A DNA stretch of 64,000 bases from Bradyrhizobium lupini (GCF_040939785.1 NZ_CP162553.1:7149001-7213000); one strand, 5' to 3'; positions 1-8,602 are shown, counted from the stretch's first letter. Translations and numbers: made by a program. The notes: generated from the sequence alone by a model not told the origin.

Positions 1-188
1 CCGGCCTGACCTCCGCCCTCGGTAGCCGCACCCGGCGCACACAAAGCGCGGCTCGATACCAGACAAGCGAACCTCGTCCGGCCAGGGAGTTGCGACCCCA
101 TTGGCAGCAGATCAGGAGCCGCTTCGGCCATCTCGCGCATCTCACCAAAGGTGATCTTCTGAAGCCGCATGCCGGTTTTCACGGCCAT
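1..188 (-). pseudogene. Remnant of a small zinc-knuckle protein
   Basis: Read on the minus strand from an ATG at 188, the sequence gives MAVKTGMRLQKITFGEMREM, which resembles the start of small conserved rhizobial proteins. The rest of such a protein appears in other frames: a WPDEVRLSGIEPRFVC stretch with a following CxxC knuckle (CAGC), and then AEVRP at the window edge. At least two frame changes in under 190 bases mean the gene is broken here. The family match is from memory of rhizobial small proteins, so it is tentative. The gene may continue past the left edge. Confidence 0.4.
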
Positions 189-986
189 GTCGCCGAAAGT
201 CAATGGTCGGCCCTCAGCGGCTCAGCAGGCGCGCAAGGTGGGTAAACAAACGCGCCGGTTCACTTGGTTGGCCTGTTCGGGATAGCAAGGACCGGTCTAG
301 CCCCCCAAAAAAATGAGCTCGAGCCTTGTTCGCCTATCGGCCTGGCGCGGAGGGAAGGTAATTCGGCTTCAGGTCTTTCCCGTCCTTGGGGCCGCTTCTT
401 GGCAAGCCTGACTGAAAGATGAGTCACACAATGAAATGCGCACCCCCGGAAGAGGGTGGCATCGCCGCGGAATGTCGCGGCTTCGACGCTCGCAGTCTAA
501 CGGAAAGCCCCTTTCTCAAGAAGGGGCGGTTGAACTCGCGGCGCCCAAGGGGAGGGCTCCGGGGCGGGCTGGCGGACCGTCCTTAACGCGGCACGGATGC
601 CTTCTTACGCGGCCGCCCTTCTCGTCATTGGCGCACAAGCTTGGACCGCATACCGGTCAGCATCGTGTAGGCAAGACGCCGCCAGATCAGGTTCATCAGG
701 ACTAGCATGTGGTATCCCCGTGTTCGATTCCGCCACTTTCGACCCCCTCTGTTTCAGCAAGATTTCGCGGGGCCGGGAAATGGCTTCGCGCGAGGTCGGG
801 GTCGCGTCCCCGGTGCAGGTCGGGATGGCGGCGAGTTAATTGACACCGCCAGGGGAGGTCTGAGCGATCGGTGTCATAATGGTACGCTGTCGCGGCCGCC
901 CGGCAGGTGGGCGGAAATCTCATTCTCCAATGGCAATCGGAACGCCGCGTCTGATCGTACAGAAATGGAATAGCTGCGGGGGCCAG
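189..986. other. Gene-poor stretch, no supportable gene
   Basis: About 800 bases with only short overlapping open frames of arginine- and proline-rich composition on both strands and no convincing start site. I see no RNA gene, terminator or insertion-sequence end. It may contain remnants too decayed to recognise. Confidence 0.4.
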
Positions 987-1253
987 TCACGCTGGCGGGG
1001 CTTTCGGTTTTTGATTAGCTGCGGCACGAGCGGCGCCTTTCAAGGCCGCTTCGATGGTCTTAGGCCGCGTACCTCGGCGGGATCTTCCGCTTTGCTGCTT
1101 AGGCGCGGATGATCGGGACACTCTCGTAACAAGCCACAGATCGCTGCGGCAGCTGGCGCATTCATAACGCTTCAGTTCGTAGCCTTTGGTCACGGGGAAA
1201 ACAGCTTTGAGCAGTCGAGCTTGGCTACAAACGGTGCATCCGGCTTCGCCATT
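987..1253 (-). CDS. Small hypothetical protein with two CxxC knuckles
   Basis: An 88-residue protein of unknown function. Two CxxC pairs, CTVC near residue 7 and CASC near residue 31, are spaced as in a zinc ribbon. The C-terminal half is basic and low in complexity (Lys, Arg, Ala, Pro). I chose the GTG at 1253 because GGGAGG lies five bases upstream; the longer open frame to a TTG at 1286 has no such site. It lies in the accessory left region among other small orphan genes. A nucleic-acid-binding or regulatory role is possible from the knuckles and basic tail, but that is inference. Confidence 0.5.
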   Translation of the reverse strand, partial: NGEAGCTVCSQARLLKAVFPVTKGYELKRYECASCRSDLWLVTRVSRSSAPKQQSGRSRRGTRPKTIEAALKGAARAAANQKPKAPPA

Positions 1254-1432
1254 CACGATCGCCTCCCGCAAGCAATTTGGCCGCAATGATCGAAATCAGA
1301 ACTGAGTCTCGGTTCAGGAGCAATAGCGGCTCACGCTGGCGGGGCCTATTCCGATACAGCCGCCCGGTAGTCGTCCGGAGGTGTAACCGCCGGCCATTGG
1401 AATTACCATTCTCACCTTTTGGCGGACCAGCA

Positions 1433-1597
1433 ATGGCGCAAGGCGGTGGCACGGACAAGGCACCAACCCTCATCTGCAACAGATGTCAGCGTCCAATGGA
1501 GTTTCTCGCCTCGCTGCCGGCAATTGCAAACCTGCCCGCCGCCTATGCCTACAGGTGCATGCCCTGCCTGAGAGTTGAAACTATCGTTCTGGGCTGA
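1433..1597 (+). CDS. Small hypothetical protein with two CxxC knuckles
   Basis: A 54-residue protein starting at ATG 1433 with the sequence MAQGGGTDKAP. It has CNRC near residue 15 and CMPC near residue 43, flanking a hydrophobic middle; the two pairs could bind one zinc ion. It is very similar in style to short orphan proteins of rhizobia. The frame is open further upstream to 1277, but that part is arginine-rich and unlikely to be translated. Function unknown. Its neighbour at 987-1253 has the same double-knuckle plan on the other strand. Confidence 0.45.
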   Translation: MAQGGGTDKAPTLICNRCQRPMEFLASLPAIANLPAAYAYRCMPCLRVETIVLG

Positions 1598-1663
1598 AGG
1601 AAGGCACTGCCGGACGACTAGAATTTGGGCGGCTGGCGCCACCTGCGACACGTCAATCCTGTG

Positions 1664-1900
1664 CTATCTCACGTGCATTTTCTCGACGATCGCATAGAGC
1701 AGCACGAAGATCGGCAAGAAGACGAAGAACCAAACGGCCTCCGGTTCGTCCCGGGAAAATTCACGGTTCGGATCTGTTTCCGTGCCGAACGGCACAGGTG
1801 GCACAGGCGGCTTTGTACGGCTGCGTTTTACCGCTCGGCTTAGCAGCCGTCGAATCGCTGGTTCGTCCGGATCGCTTGCGCGTCGGCTCTGGTTCGTCAC
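1664..1900 (-). CDS. Small single-pass membrane protein, hypothetical
   Basis: A 78-residue protein starting at GTG 1900. The first 50 residues are polar, with RRLLSRAVKRSR, and the C-terminus forms one hydrophobic segment of about 18 residues (AVWFFVFLPIFVLLYAIV), so it should be tail-anchored. It begins four bases after the stop of the gene at 1905-2123 and is probably translated from the same transcript. I do not recognise a family. Confidence 0.4.
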   Translation of the reverse strand: MTNQSRRASDPDEPAIRRLLSRAVKRSRTKPPVPPVPFGTETDPNREFSRDEPEAVWFFVFLPIFVLLYAIVEKMHVR

Positions 1901-1904
1901 GACT

Positions 1905-2123
1905 TTAGACCGCGAACATCAGCGGGTATTTGCGGACCAGTTCGAGGTCAACATAGCCGGCGGCATTGATCCACTCGTGGGGACAGTAAACGATCGAGCC
2001 AGGGTCGAGCTCCAGGCCATCCCGTTTTATTGCCTCGCGCGTCCCCAGTCGGCCGGCCCATTGTCTCCGTCCGTTTGGATCAGGGCGCATCGCGTCGAAC
2101 ACGGCGGTGTCGTTCTTCGTCAT
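1905..2123 (-). CDS. Hypothetical 72-residue protein
   Basis: Starts at ATG 2123 (MTKNDTAVFDAMRPDPNGRR). The composition is balanced and protein-like, with a plausible folded core around GSIVYCPHEWINAAGYVDLELVRKYP. It has no signal peptide or membrane segment. A GGA about eight bases upstream is a weak ribosome site. It is followed by the small membrane protein at 1664-1900 in a likely two-gene unit. The function is unknown and I recognise no motif. Confidence 0.4.
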   Translation of the reverse strand: MTKNDTAVFDAMRPDPNGRRQWAGRLGTREAIKRDGLELDPGSIVYCPHEWINAAGYVDLELVRKYPLMFAV

Positions 2124-2437
2124 CGCAATTCCAGAGGTGTTGAAACCAATCTTTACGAAATGACCTCAGCTTGCCGCCGGTGTTCTCGCCCGACAAGTGA
2201 CATTCGCTTTTGCAGTTGCTCACTTTAACCCCGCATAGGTCGTGCTGACCGTCTTCCCTGTCTCACTCGCCGTTGCAGGTTGCCGGAGTTTGGCGAAGGG
2301 TGATCCAGAATTGACAGGTGCGGCCGGACCAGCCTCGGCACCCGCGGGCTGCAAGGGTGGCTAGCTGTCTGCTCCTCAGGGTGGGTGGGCCGCCAGCATT
2401 GGATCGCTCTCTTCGTCGAGTCAGCGCTTGGAGAGGT

Positions 2438-2746
2438 TTAGGAGGAAGCCCACCATTGGTCGGGGAATGGCTCCAGCAAAGTCCAATCGACTTGGTTGTC
2501 GTTGTCAGGGGGGCTGATAGCTCCTGCATTCCCGGTTAGTGGCGCGTGGCGACGGAGGCGAACAGACAAACCGCCCCGTTCGCGACGTCGAACGCGGCGC
2601 GACGGAGGATGTGTCAAGCGTAATGGAGGCACACCGCGGGCGCTTCGCTCAGCTTCTTCGACCAGATCTCGAAGATCTGCCAACTCTGAGAGCTGAGAAG
2701 CGAGTTCGCTAAGTCGTTGGTAAAGGTTTGCGCGAGAGCCTCGCAT
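2438..2746 (-). CDS. Hypothetical protein with N-terminal coiled coil
   Basis: Starts at ATG 2746 behind a strong ribosome site, GGGGAGG with a six-base spacer. The first 36 residues (LYQRLSELASQLSELADLRD and onward) form a heptad-like amphipathic helix. The remaining two thirds are arginine- and proline-rich and look less like a folded protein, so a frameshift or decayed 3' half is possible. No family recognised. The start site is better supported than the end. Confidence 0.35.
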   Translation of the reverse strand: MRGSRANLYQRLSELASQLSELADLRDLVEEAERSARGVPPLRLTHPPSRRVRRRERGGLSVRLRRHAPLTGNAGAISPPDNDNQVDWTLLEPFPDQWWASS

Positions 2747-3278
2747 AATGTCCTCCCCAGCAAAAAAGCACTATCAGGACGGCGTCAGAGCAATTAGCGC
2801 GAGAGTAAAAGTAGAAGTTCAATATTTCAGGCTCGGTGTCAGGCCTTCTTGAATGCGGTAAAAAGAGAAACGGCTCGGTTCCGGGGGCGAGGGGCCCGAC
2901 TGCATTACCCCACTCGGGGACAGGCATGGGTTCTCTCCGGAGCCGGCGAAAGATTAAATACATTTAATACAGCTTAAATCAATTAAAATTAATAGGTACG
3001 CTCACGAAGTGCGACCATTCGGCCCCTTCATTCACTTCTCTACTCCTCAGGACTCCACCCTTGGTGGAGGTGCCAAAAGAAAATGACCCCGTAGGGCGCG
3101 GATGAGCTGGGCCGACTGCGTTTCCCAATTGGGGCTGGGCGTCGGAAAGCTTGGTAATTGGCGAAGCGTTCCAATCTGGTTTTAGTGGGCTGGGCGCGTG
3201 CATCGGCGAGATCGGAGTGGCGTCCCGCGACCACCTTCACGTTCTGAAATGGGCTGCATAAAAGTGGGTCTCAACAGT
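2747..3278. other. Gene-poor stretch with a diverged duplicated segment
   Basis: No gene is supported here. Two segments of roughly 65 bases, about 2855-2925 and 3075-3140, resemble each other: both run from an AAAAGA-type A-rich start through GGGCC(C)GACTGC to a run of C then GGGG. This may be an old duplication or a diverged intergenic repeat; the copies share only part of their bases. Confidence 0.3.
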
Positions 3279-3896
3279 CTAGTTGCGTGGATCGTTTCCC
3301 TTCGGCTCCTGCAAGAATTTTGGCATGTGTCCACGCGCTTCACGATCGCGCGGGGCGGGGCGTTCGGACGGGTCGCGGCCGAGCTTGGACTGTAGCTCGA
3401 CGAGGTCGGTGAAGACGTCGGCCTGGCGGCGCAGCTCGTCGGCGATCATCGGCGGCTGGCTCGCGATCGTGGAAATCACGGTGACCCGCACGCCGCGGCG
3501 CTGAACGGCCTCGACCAGGGACCGGAAGTCGCCGTCGCCCGAGAACAGCACCATCTGGTCGAGGTGCTCGGCGAGCTCCATGGCGTTCACGGCGAGCTCG
3601 ATGTCCATGTTGCCCTTGACCTTGCGGCGGCCGGAGGCGTCGATGAACTCCTTGGTCGCCTTGGTGACCACGGTGTAGCCGTTGTAGTCGAGCCAGTCGA
3701 TCAGCGGCCGGATGGAGGAGTACTCCTGATCCTCGATGATCGCGGTGTAGTAGAACGCCCTAAGCAGCGTCCCGCGGCTCTGAAACTCCTTCAGCAGACG
3801 CTTGTAATCGATGTCGAAGCCCAGAGTTTTCGCCGTCGCGTAGAGATTGGCTCCGTCGATGAAGAGCGCGATCTTGTCGGTAGAGGAAGGTGACAT
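3279..3896 (-). CDS. NYN-domain (LabA/DUF88-like) protein, putative RNase
   Basis: A 205-residue NYN/PIN-fold protein. It has the family's acidic residues: Asp14 in LFIDGAN, Asp98 in GNMDIELAV, and Asp121/Asp123 in FSGDGDF, the expected metal-binding set of a PIN-like nuclease. The domain fills residues 8-165. The C-terminal 40 residues are charged and probably disordered. The start is ATG 3896. NYN proteins are predicted or shown to cleave RNA; the substrate here is unknown. It stands alone, with gene-poor DNA on both sides. Family assignment is firm; biological role is open. Confidence 0.85.
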   Translation of the reverse strand: MSPSSTDKIALFIDGANLYATAKTLGFDIDYKRLLKEFQSRGTLLRAFYYTAIIEDQEYSSIRPLIDWLDYNGYTVVTKATKEFIDASGRRKVKGNMDIELAVNAMELAEHLDQMVLFSGDGDFRSLVEAVQRRGVRVTVISTIASQPPMIADELRRQADVFTDLVELQSKLGRDPSERPAPRDREARGHMPKFLQEPKGNDPRN

Positions 3897-4613
3897 TCAG
3901 TTCACGCTTTCCGTGAAACAGCGCAGATTGAGCTGGAAAGAATTGGCGGACGGCGACACGGATATGTCGGTCGCATTTTATGTGGAATCGCTAGCGAAGA
4001 CATCAGAGTACAGACGGATGCTTTAAGCTTCAATTATTTTCATATGACCATGCCTCGGAACTCTGACATTGGCCGAAAGTTGGTCTGCGGAATCTGTAAT
4101 GTCTCCTGTCTAATTTCCGATGTTTATTTCAAGGTGCTCGCGCCATGTCCGTCGGCGGTTTTGCTCTCTTTGATCTTCGGATTGATCGTCGCGGCCGCGG
4201 CTGGCGATGGTCTGTTTCAGGTCCATGCGGAAACGTTCTGTTAGTCGGCAGCGAGAGAAGCCGGCCCGCAGCGCAATACATGGCTGCTCGGGCCATCTTC
4301 CAGTTACTGCTGACCGCTCCTTATCTCGATCGAAGGAGATCCAAAGTTGCGTCGCCGTCTCATCATCTACCTGAATGCGAGGAGGGATCTTCAGGGGGCA
4401 GGCGGTTAGGCCGAGGCGAACATCGCGGCCGAGCAGGCGGGTCTGCACTGCGGAGCGGGTGAGCGGTTTGGACCGGCGCCACGGGGACGCTCGAACGACT
4501 AGTGCGCCGAGCAAACCGTTACTACCGGAAGGATAATAATGCGGCCCGATGTGCTCGATTGGAACCTCTTCCGCAACCGGATTGTTCATCGACGAACAAC
4601 GCAGGAGTCGCCG
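3897..4613. other. Intergenic stretch of about 700 bases
   Basis: Lies between two divergent genes and is richer in A and T near 3960-4130 than its surroundings. Open frames exist on both strands but none has protein-like composition together with a ribosome site. It probably holds the promoters for the flanking genes; I cannot place them with confidence. Confidence 0.35.
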
Positions 4614-5108
4614 ATGAACAGAATGCTTTTGTCGCTCGGGACAGTAGCCGTGATGGCGATCTCAATTGCCAACGCATCTGCGAAAGACAAGCAAAGCGAA
4701 GCGTTCCTCAAGAAGGCAATCGAGGGCAACTTCGCTGAAGTGAGCATGGGAGAGCTGGCGCAGCAGAACGGCCAAAGCGATGCCGTAAAGTCATTCGGCA
4801 GAACGCTTTCCACAGACCACGCCGCCGCCAATCAAAAGGCTTTAGATGCTGCCCGAGGATCGGGAATGAGCCCACCAAGCGGGCCGAATGCGAAGCAAAA
4901 AGCCGACTACGACAAGATGTCAAAAATGTCCGGCGCTGGCTTCGATAAGATGTTTGCGGCTCACATGGTTGCAGACCACCAAAAGGATCTCGCCGAGTAC
5001 AAGAAGGCATCCAAAAGTAAGGATGCTGCCGGTGAATATGCTTCCGGCCAGATAGATACGTTGCAAAAGCATCTGGACACCGCAAAATCGTTGAAGGCCG
5101 GTCAATGA
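4614..5108 (+). CDS. DUF4142 family secreted protein
   Basis: A 164-residue protein with a signal peptide (MNRMLLSLGTVAVMAISIANASA, cleavage likely near residue 23). The mature part is a helical DUF4142 domain: an early FLKKAIEGNFAEVSMGELA helix, a central SFGRTLSTDH motif and a late MVADHQKDLAEYKKASKS segment. DUF4142 proteins are ferritin-like helical bundles exported to the periplasm; their function is unknown. The ATG at 4614 has AGGAG eight bases upstream, so the longer open frame from 4539 is rejected. It lies in the accessory left region. Confidence 0.85.
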   Translation: MNRMLLSLGTVAVMAISIANASAKDKQSEAFLKKAIEGNFAEVSMGELAQQNGQSDAVKSFGRTLSTDHAAANQKALDAARGSGMSPPSGPNAKQKADYDKMSKMSGAGFDKMFAAHMVADHQKDLAEYKKASKSKDAAGEYASGQIDTLQKHLDTAKSLKAGQ

Positions 5109-5360
5109 ACCGAGGCCGGAGTTAGGCCTTCAGGATCATGGCGACACAACTTCGATGACGGGCCAATTCGGCCGATAGGACCGAATCGGGACGCAAGAAT
5201 TGCCTTGAATCCTCAGCCCAGCGCCGAGGTTAAGCTTGTCGGCCGGTTGTTTTTGACTGTGCGCCATTGAGCGCGTTCACTCCACGGCGGGGATGGAGAT
5301 GTGATCGATCGCGGGTTCACGCCGTCGTTACCAAATCAAGAGGATGGTCGATCGAAGTCG

Positions 5361-5578
5361 CTAGTGCAACGCGGCCAGCGGAGCGTGCGCAATGGCGTTG
5401 CCATCCTCGTCGTAAACGACGATGCACATTCCCTTACAACTTAGCTCGGGCATTTCCGCGAGGATCTCTTGCGCCAGGACAGACGCAAACTCTTGCGCCT
5501 CGCCCGATCCAAGATGATTTGGACGAGATCGGATTCGAACTCGGTCAGATTGCTTATGCTGTAAGTGCAAAGGAGCAT
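5361..5578 (-). pseudogene. Frameshifted small protein, DUF6894-like C-terminus
   Basis: An ATG at 5578 with GAGG nine bases upstream opens MLLCTYSISNLTEFESDLVQ. Around 5505-5515 the coding signal passes to another frame and continues as GEAQEFASVLAQEILAEMP, ending in CIVVYDEDGNAIAHAPL. The total length of 218 bases is two over a multiple of three, consistent with one lost base. The end resembles the D(E)xGN-hydrophobic close of small DUF6894-type rhizobial proteins. It may be a sequencing indel rather than a dead gene. Confidence 0.5.
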
Positions 5579-5748
5579 CGCTGCTGTCCTCGCCTTGCCG
5601 CAGGGGTGTCCCAGTAGCGGATTAGAGGCAACCACCGGCTTCATTGGGGCTGGAGATTGTAGGCCGGGGCCACTCCGCCAGCTTGGGGAGCTAGCGCCAC
5701 AGCAAGCCGGGCGACGATGCTAGGTTCCTATTGAGCGCCAAGGAGATC

Positions 5749-6001
5749 CTAGCCGGGCGTAAGCAGTCGCACATAGGTGCCGCTCTCATGCAGCTCCAGC
5801 CAGCCCTTCTCGACAGCGCACCTGATGCCGGCGCCGAACTCCGTGCCGCTTGCCTGGAGCGTGTAGAGGAAGGGATAGTTGATCTTCTCAATGTGGACTC
5901 GGCCGTCCTTGGACTGGCTCCATGCTGGCGGCGAGCTCGATCAGCTTGCGGGCCGCGGCTTGTGGGTCGGAGTAGGGGCGTTCAGCGGCAAACTTGGTCA
6001 T
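5749..6001 (-). pseudogene. Frameshifted small conserved protein
   Basis: ATG 6001 opens MTKFAAERPYSDPQAAARKL and runs to EPVQ. Near 5905-5911 the frame changes and the protein continues as DGRVHIEKINYPFLYTLQAS, then GTEFGAGIRCAVEKGWLELH and on to the stop at 5749. Dropping one G from CAAGGAC restores a single 83-residue protein. GAGGAG lies upstream. I do not know a function for it. Like its neighbour at 5361-5578 it has exactly one indel, so assembly error is a live alternative to decay. Confidence 0.55.
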
Positions 6002-6209
6002 TGGTCGCTCTAACACTCCTCGGTGGGCTGAAAGGGCATCCACATTGCCGATCTCGCCCGCTGGATGTTCGAGCGGCACGCCGCCGCCCGGAAGGAATGC
6101 GACCAGCTACAGGGGAGGCCGTGAGCAACGCTCGACCGTGACGATAATTCTTCTCGTTGGGCGGGAATCTAGGTAATAGCACCCTATCGGCGGGTGGGGT
6201 GATCGACGA

Positions 6210-7424
6210 GTGAAGCGGCTGTCAGTACGGCAAAAGGCCCGGTTGCTCTGGAAGGCCCAGCACGCCATGGAGCGCCGGAAGCTTCTTAAGAAGAAGTTCA
6301 GGCAGCGGGTTCTTGGCAAGCAGCCCGCGGACGGCTTGCAGCGCGAGCAGAGAATGGGACTCCATCAGGTCGCGCTCTACCGCAAGGGGACGGTAAGCCC
6401 GGGCGTCTCCTGGAGCAGCGTAGCGATGCCCGAGAATTTTTGTTTGATCGAAAACTATGAGGAGGTGTCGCAATTTCTTAGGCTACTACGTCATAGGCTC
6501 GACACCCAGGGCCAACGTCTTGAGCGAATGCGGGTAGAGGGTAAGAGGATCGTTCAGAGTAGCCGGCTCCAGAGCTACATCGATTTTGCGACAATGAAGC
6601 GTATCACTCCGGTCACTGCACTGGTCCTTGCATCCGAATATGATCGGGCAATTGCGGTTTTCGGCGTAGATGAATTGCTGCGCGCCGTGAACCTGCATTT
6701 GTGGGAGCCGGAGGTGCACGACACGCTGAAAGACGTGGGCTTTCTTAATCTACTCAAAGTCGAAGACGCTCGATCGAAGCTGCAAGAGCGGAACGGCATC
6801 TACACAATCCCATTCATCGCCGGCAGCAAAGTTCGTGGGGAAATGATCGAGCGACTCATCAAAGGATTAGGCGAGCTTGCAGGTTCGTCTGGCGTCGCAG
6901 ATGGCGAGACCTTGCTCGGACATTCGCGGGTGTACGATGGCTTAGGGGAGGCGATTCAAAACGTCCAGGACCATGCCTATCCCGACTGGCTGGCCGACGC
7001 TAGCTTGGCGAAGAAGTGGTGGATGACCGGCGCGGTCGAACCTAGTAAGAAACGGTTTACCATCGCGATTTACGATCACGGAATATCGATCCCTGTAAGC
7101 CTGCCGCGTTGGACCAAGTACGATGAGTTTCGTGCTAACGTTGCACGGACAATTGGTGGGGGGTATAATCCTACCGACAGCCCCCACAGAGACGGCGAAA
7201 CCATCGCAAAAGCGATGGAGCTTGGCCGCTCTTCGACCGGAAAGGACCACCACGGGAAGGGATTGCCGGTGATACGGGACATCATAGATAACTGCCGAGG
7301 CGGCACGGTGCGGATCATCAGCCGCAATGGTACCTACACCTGCACTGCCGGAGAAGACCCTAAGCACGCGTCCCACGCGTTGCCTCTGCGAGGAACCTTG
7401 GTCGAGTGGGAAATGTTGTTGTGA
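6210..7424 (+). CDS. GHKL-type ATPase with N-terminal STAS-like region
   Basis: A 404-residue protein starting at GTG 6210. Residues 1-60 are very basic. Residues 120-185 resemble a STAS-like anti-sigma-antagonist fold. Residues 240-400 form a GHKL (histidine-kinase-like) ATPase: N box GEAIQNVQDHAYP with Glu247, Asn251 and His255, G1 box IYDHGISIP with Asp289, and G2 box HHGKGLP at 347-353. No phosphoacceptor histidine domain, receiver or membrane segment is seen, so it is not a standard sensor kinase. It starts a three-gene unit with a DUF4325 STAS-like protein 13 bases downstream and then a membrane protein. The role is unknown; partner-switching signalling or defence are hypotheses. Confidence 0.7.
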   Translation: MKRLSVRQKARLLWKAQHAMERRKLLKKKFRQRVLGKQPADGLQREQRMGLHQVALYRKGTVSPGVSWSSVAMPENFCLIENYEEVSQFLRLLRHRLDTQGQRLERMRVEGKRIVQSSRLQSYIDFATMKRITPVTALVLASEYDRAIAVFGVDELLRAVNLHLWEPEVHDTLKDVGFLNLLKVEDARSKLQERNGIYTIPFIAGSKVRGEMIERLIKGLGELAGSSGVADGETLLGHSRVYDGLGEAIQNVQDHAYPDWLADASLAKKWWMTGAVEPSKKRFTIAIYDHGISIPVSLPRWTKYDEFRANVARTIGGGYNPTDSPHRDGETIAKAMELGRSSTGKDHHGKGLPVIRDIIDNCRGGTVRIISRNGTYTCTAGEDPKHASHALPLRGTLVEWEMLL

Positions 7425-7437
7425 CGGGCAAAAGAAG

Positions 7438-7791
7438 ATGGCGACCGTGATTGAGATTGGAAGAGATTTTTCGCGCACTCCAGGCGGGCGCCTGATCAGT
7501 GATGGGCCATTCAGTGGCCAGCTGTTTAGGGACCGTACTCTCGCTCCTGCTTTGAAGGATGCCGTGGCGCGTGGTGAAAAGGTGACCGTCGTCCTGGATG
7601 GCCCACGCGGCTATCTTTCGTCGTTCTTGGAAGAGGCTTTTGGCGGCCTTGTTCGCTTCAGGGTGTTCGACCAAAAGCAACTGAGCGGTGCCCTGGAAAT
7701 TGTGGCTCGTGATCCTTTCTACGAACCGTACAAGCACCTAGCCCTGCGGTATATCTCCGAGGCAAAGCCCAGCACCGTCGCAGCAGGCTGA
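7438..7791 (+). CDS. STAS-like DUF4325 protein
   Basis: A 117-residue protein from ATG 7438, 13 bases after the GHKL ATPase gene, with AGAAG as ribosome site. The core runs VTVVLDGPRGYLSSFLEEAF then GGLVRFRVFD; the SSFLEEAFGGL motif is the hallmark of the DUF4325 STAS-like family, where most members have a variant of D..G..S(S)SFxDEaFG. It is cytoplasmic, with no membrane segment. DUF4325 genes commonly sit beside ATP-binding GHKL genes, as here, suggesting an ATPase/antagonist pair analogous to anti-sigma and anti-anti-sigma factors. Which protein is controlled is not known. The stop overlaps the apparent start of the next gene. Confidence 0.75.
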   Translation: MATVIEIGRDFSRTPGGRLISDGPFSGQLFRDRTLAPALKDAVARGEKVTVVLDGPRGYLSSFLEEAFGGLVRFRVFDQKQLSGALEIVARDPFYEPYKHLALRYISEAKPSTVAAG

Positions 7792-8381
7792 ATATTAGCG
7801 ACTTCGAGAAAATTCTGGTCACTGCTGTGGTCGCGCTCGGTTTCGCGCTGCTGCAGCAGCTATGGAAAAATCGTCGCGATGCATATAACGCGCGTGTCGA
7901 CGAGTTTTGTAAGCTAATCTTCGAAGCTGCCGACCAAGCTGCAGAGTATTGGATCACGAAGAAGCCATCCAAGGCGGCGAAGCCCGCACCGGATCTCAAG
8001 GCGAAGCTCGGCCTCGCGGAAAGCAAGCTGGAAGGCTACCAGCTCAAGGTTAACTTCTTTCAGGTTCTGATCCGAGAGCGCTCGTGGACTTCCAAGCACG
8101 ACCAGATCGTCACCAACGTTGCAGATTTTTTGGATGCGATGACGGGCGGAGAGTTCGGAGCGGAAGTTCGGCAGCCCGATCCCACGCGAGTTCGTCTTGT
8201 CTACACGACAGCTGCTGAACTAGTAGCCACCTTGCGCTCAACAAAGCCGAGATACAGCGTATTTGAAGTGCTAACCGGCGCATTGATCGGTCTCGCGTTT
8301 TTCTACTTGGTGCTGCACTCCTTGGGTTCGGATGTCTTGCGGATCTTCGCACCGGCTCCGCTGGGCCTGCCATCCAGCTAA
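7788..8381 (+). CDS. Two-TM membrane protein of the GHKL/STAS unit
   Basis: About 185-197 residues. The frame is open from 7788, where CTG overlaps the TGA of the DUF4325 gene; the first GTG is at 7827. There is no ATG, so the start is uncertain. An N-terminal hydrophobic helix (ILVTAVVALGFALLQQLW) is followed by about 130 mainly helical, charged residues, then a second hydrophobic helix near residues 150-175 (VLTGALIGLAFFYLVLHSLG). This TM-helical-TM plan recalls small membrane effectors, but I recognise no named family. Translational coupling to the two upstream genes argues for a joint function. Confidence 0.6.
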   Translation: MNISDFEKILVTAVVALGFALLQQLWKNRRDAYNARVDEFCKLIFEAADQAAEYWITKKPSKAAKPAPDLKAKLGLAESKLEGYQLKVNFFQVLIRERSWTSKHDQIVTNVADFLDAMTGGEFGAEVRQPDPTRVRLVYTTAAELVATLRSTKPRYSVFEVLTGALIGLAFFYLVLHSLGSDVLRIFAPAPLGLPSS

Positions 8382-8502
8382 ACTGCCGCCAACACAGCGC
8401 AAGGCGCGCCTTCGTTCTGAACGCACGAATTTCGCCAATGTTATCAGCAGGTGAACGGACCGCGAAAATTCAGAACGGCCGTTGATCTTATTGAGGGACT
8501 GG

Positions 8503-8552
8503 GCGGATTTCGATTCCGAGGGTCGGGAGTTCGAATCTCTCCGAGCGCGCCA
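8503..8552 (+). other. tRNA-Arg(UCG) 3' half: probable attachment-site scar
   Basis: The anticodon arm (GCGGA, loop TTTCGAT with anticodon TCG, TCCGA), a five-base variable loop, the T arm (GGGAG, TTCGAAT, CTCTC), the acceptor 3' strand CGAGCGC, discriminator G and an encoded CCA are all in order. The D arm and 5' acceptor strand (expected GCGCTCG) are absent; the bases before 8503 do not fit a tRNA. A 3' tRNA fragment like this is what a tyrosine integrase leaves at the far end of an element inserted in a tRNA gene. No integrase is visible; it would lie left of this window. Confidence 0.75.
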
Positions 8553-8602
8553 CTTGCAGGGCCAGAGTTTTCTCGGATCTGGCGCGAGGCCGTGAGCCGC
8601 CT

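Noticed and set aside
700..760. A GTGTTCGATTCCGCC segment resembling a tRNA T loop
   Set aside because: The flanking bases cannot pair as a T stem or acceptor stem.
4110..4589. A 159-residue minus-strand open frame
   Set aside because: No start with a ribosome site, biased composition, and partly overlaps the upstream region of the DUF4142 gene.
1..8552. CRISPR array or insertion sequence in the accessory part
   Set aside because: No regularly spaced direct repeats, no transposase and no terminal inverted repeats were seen.
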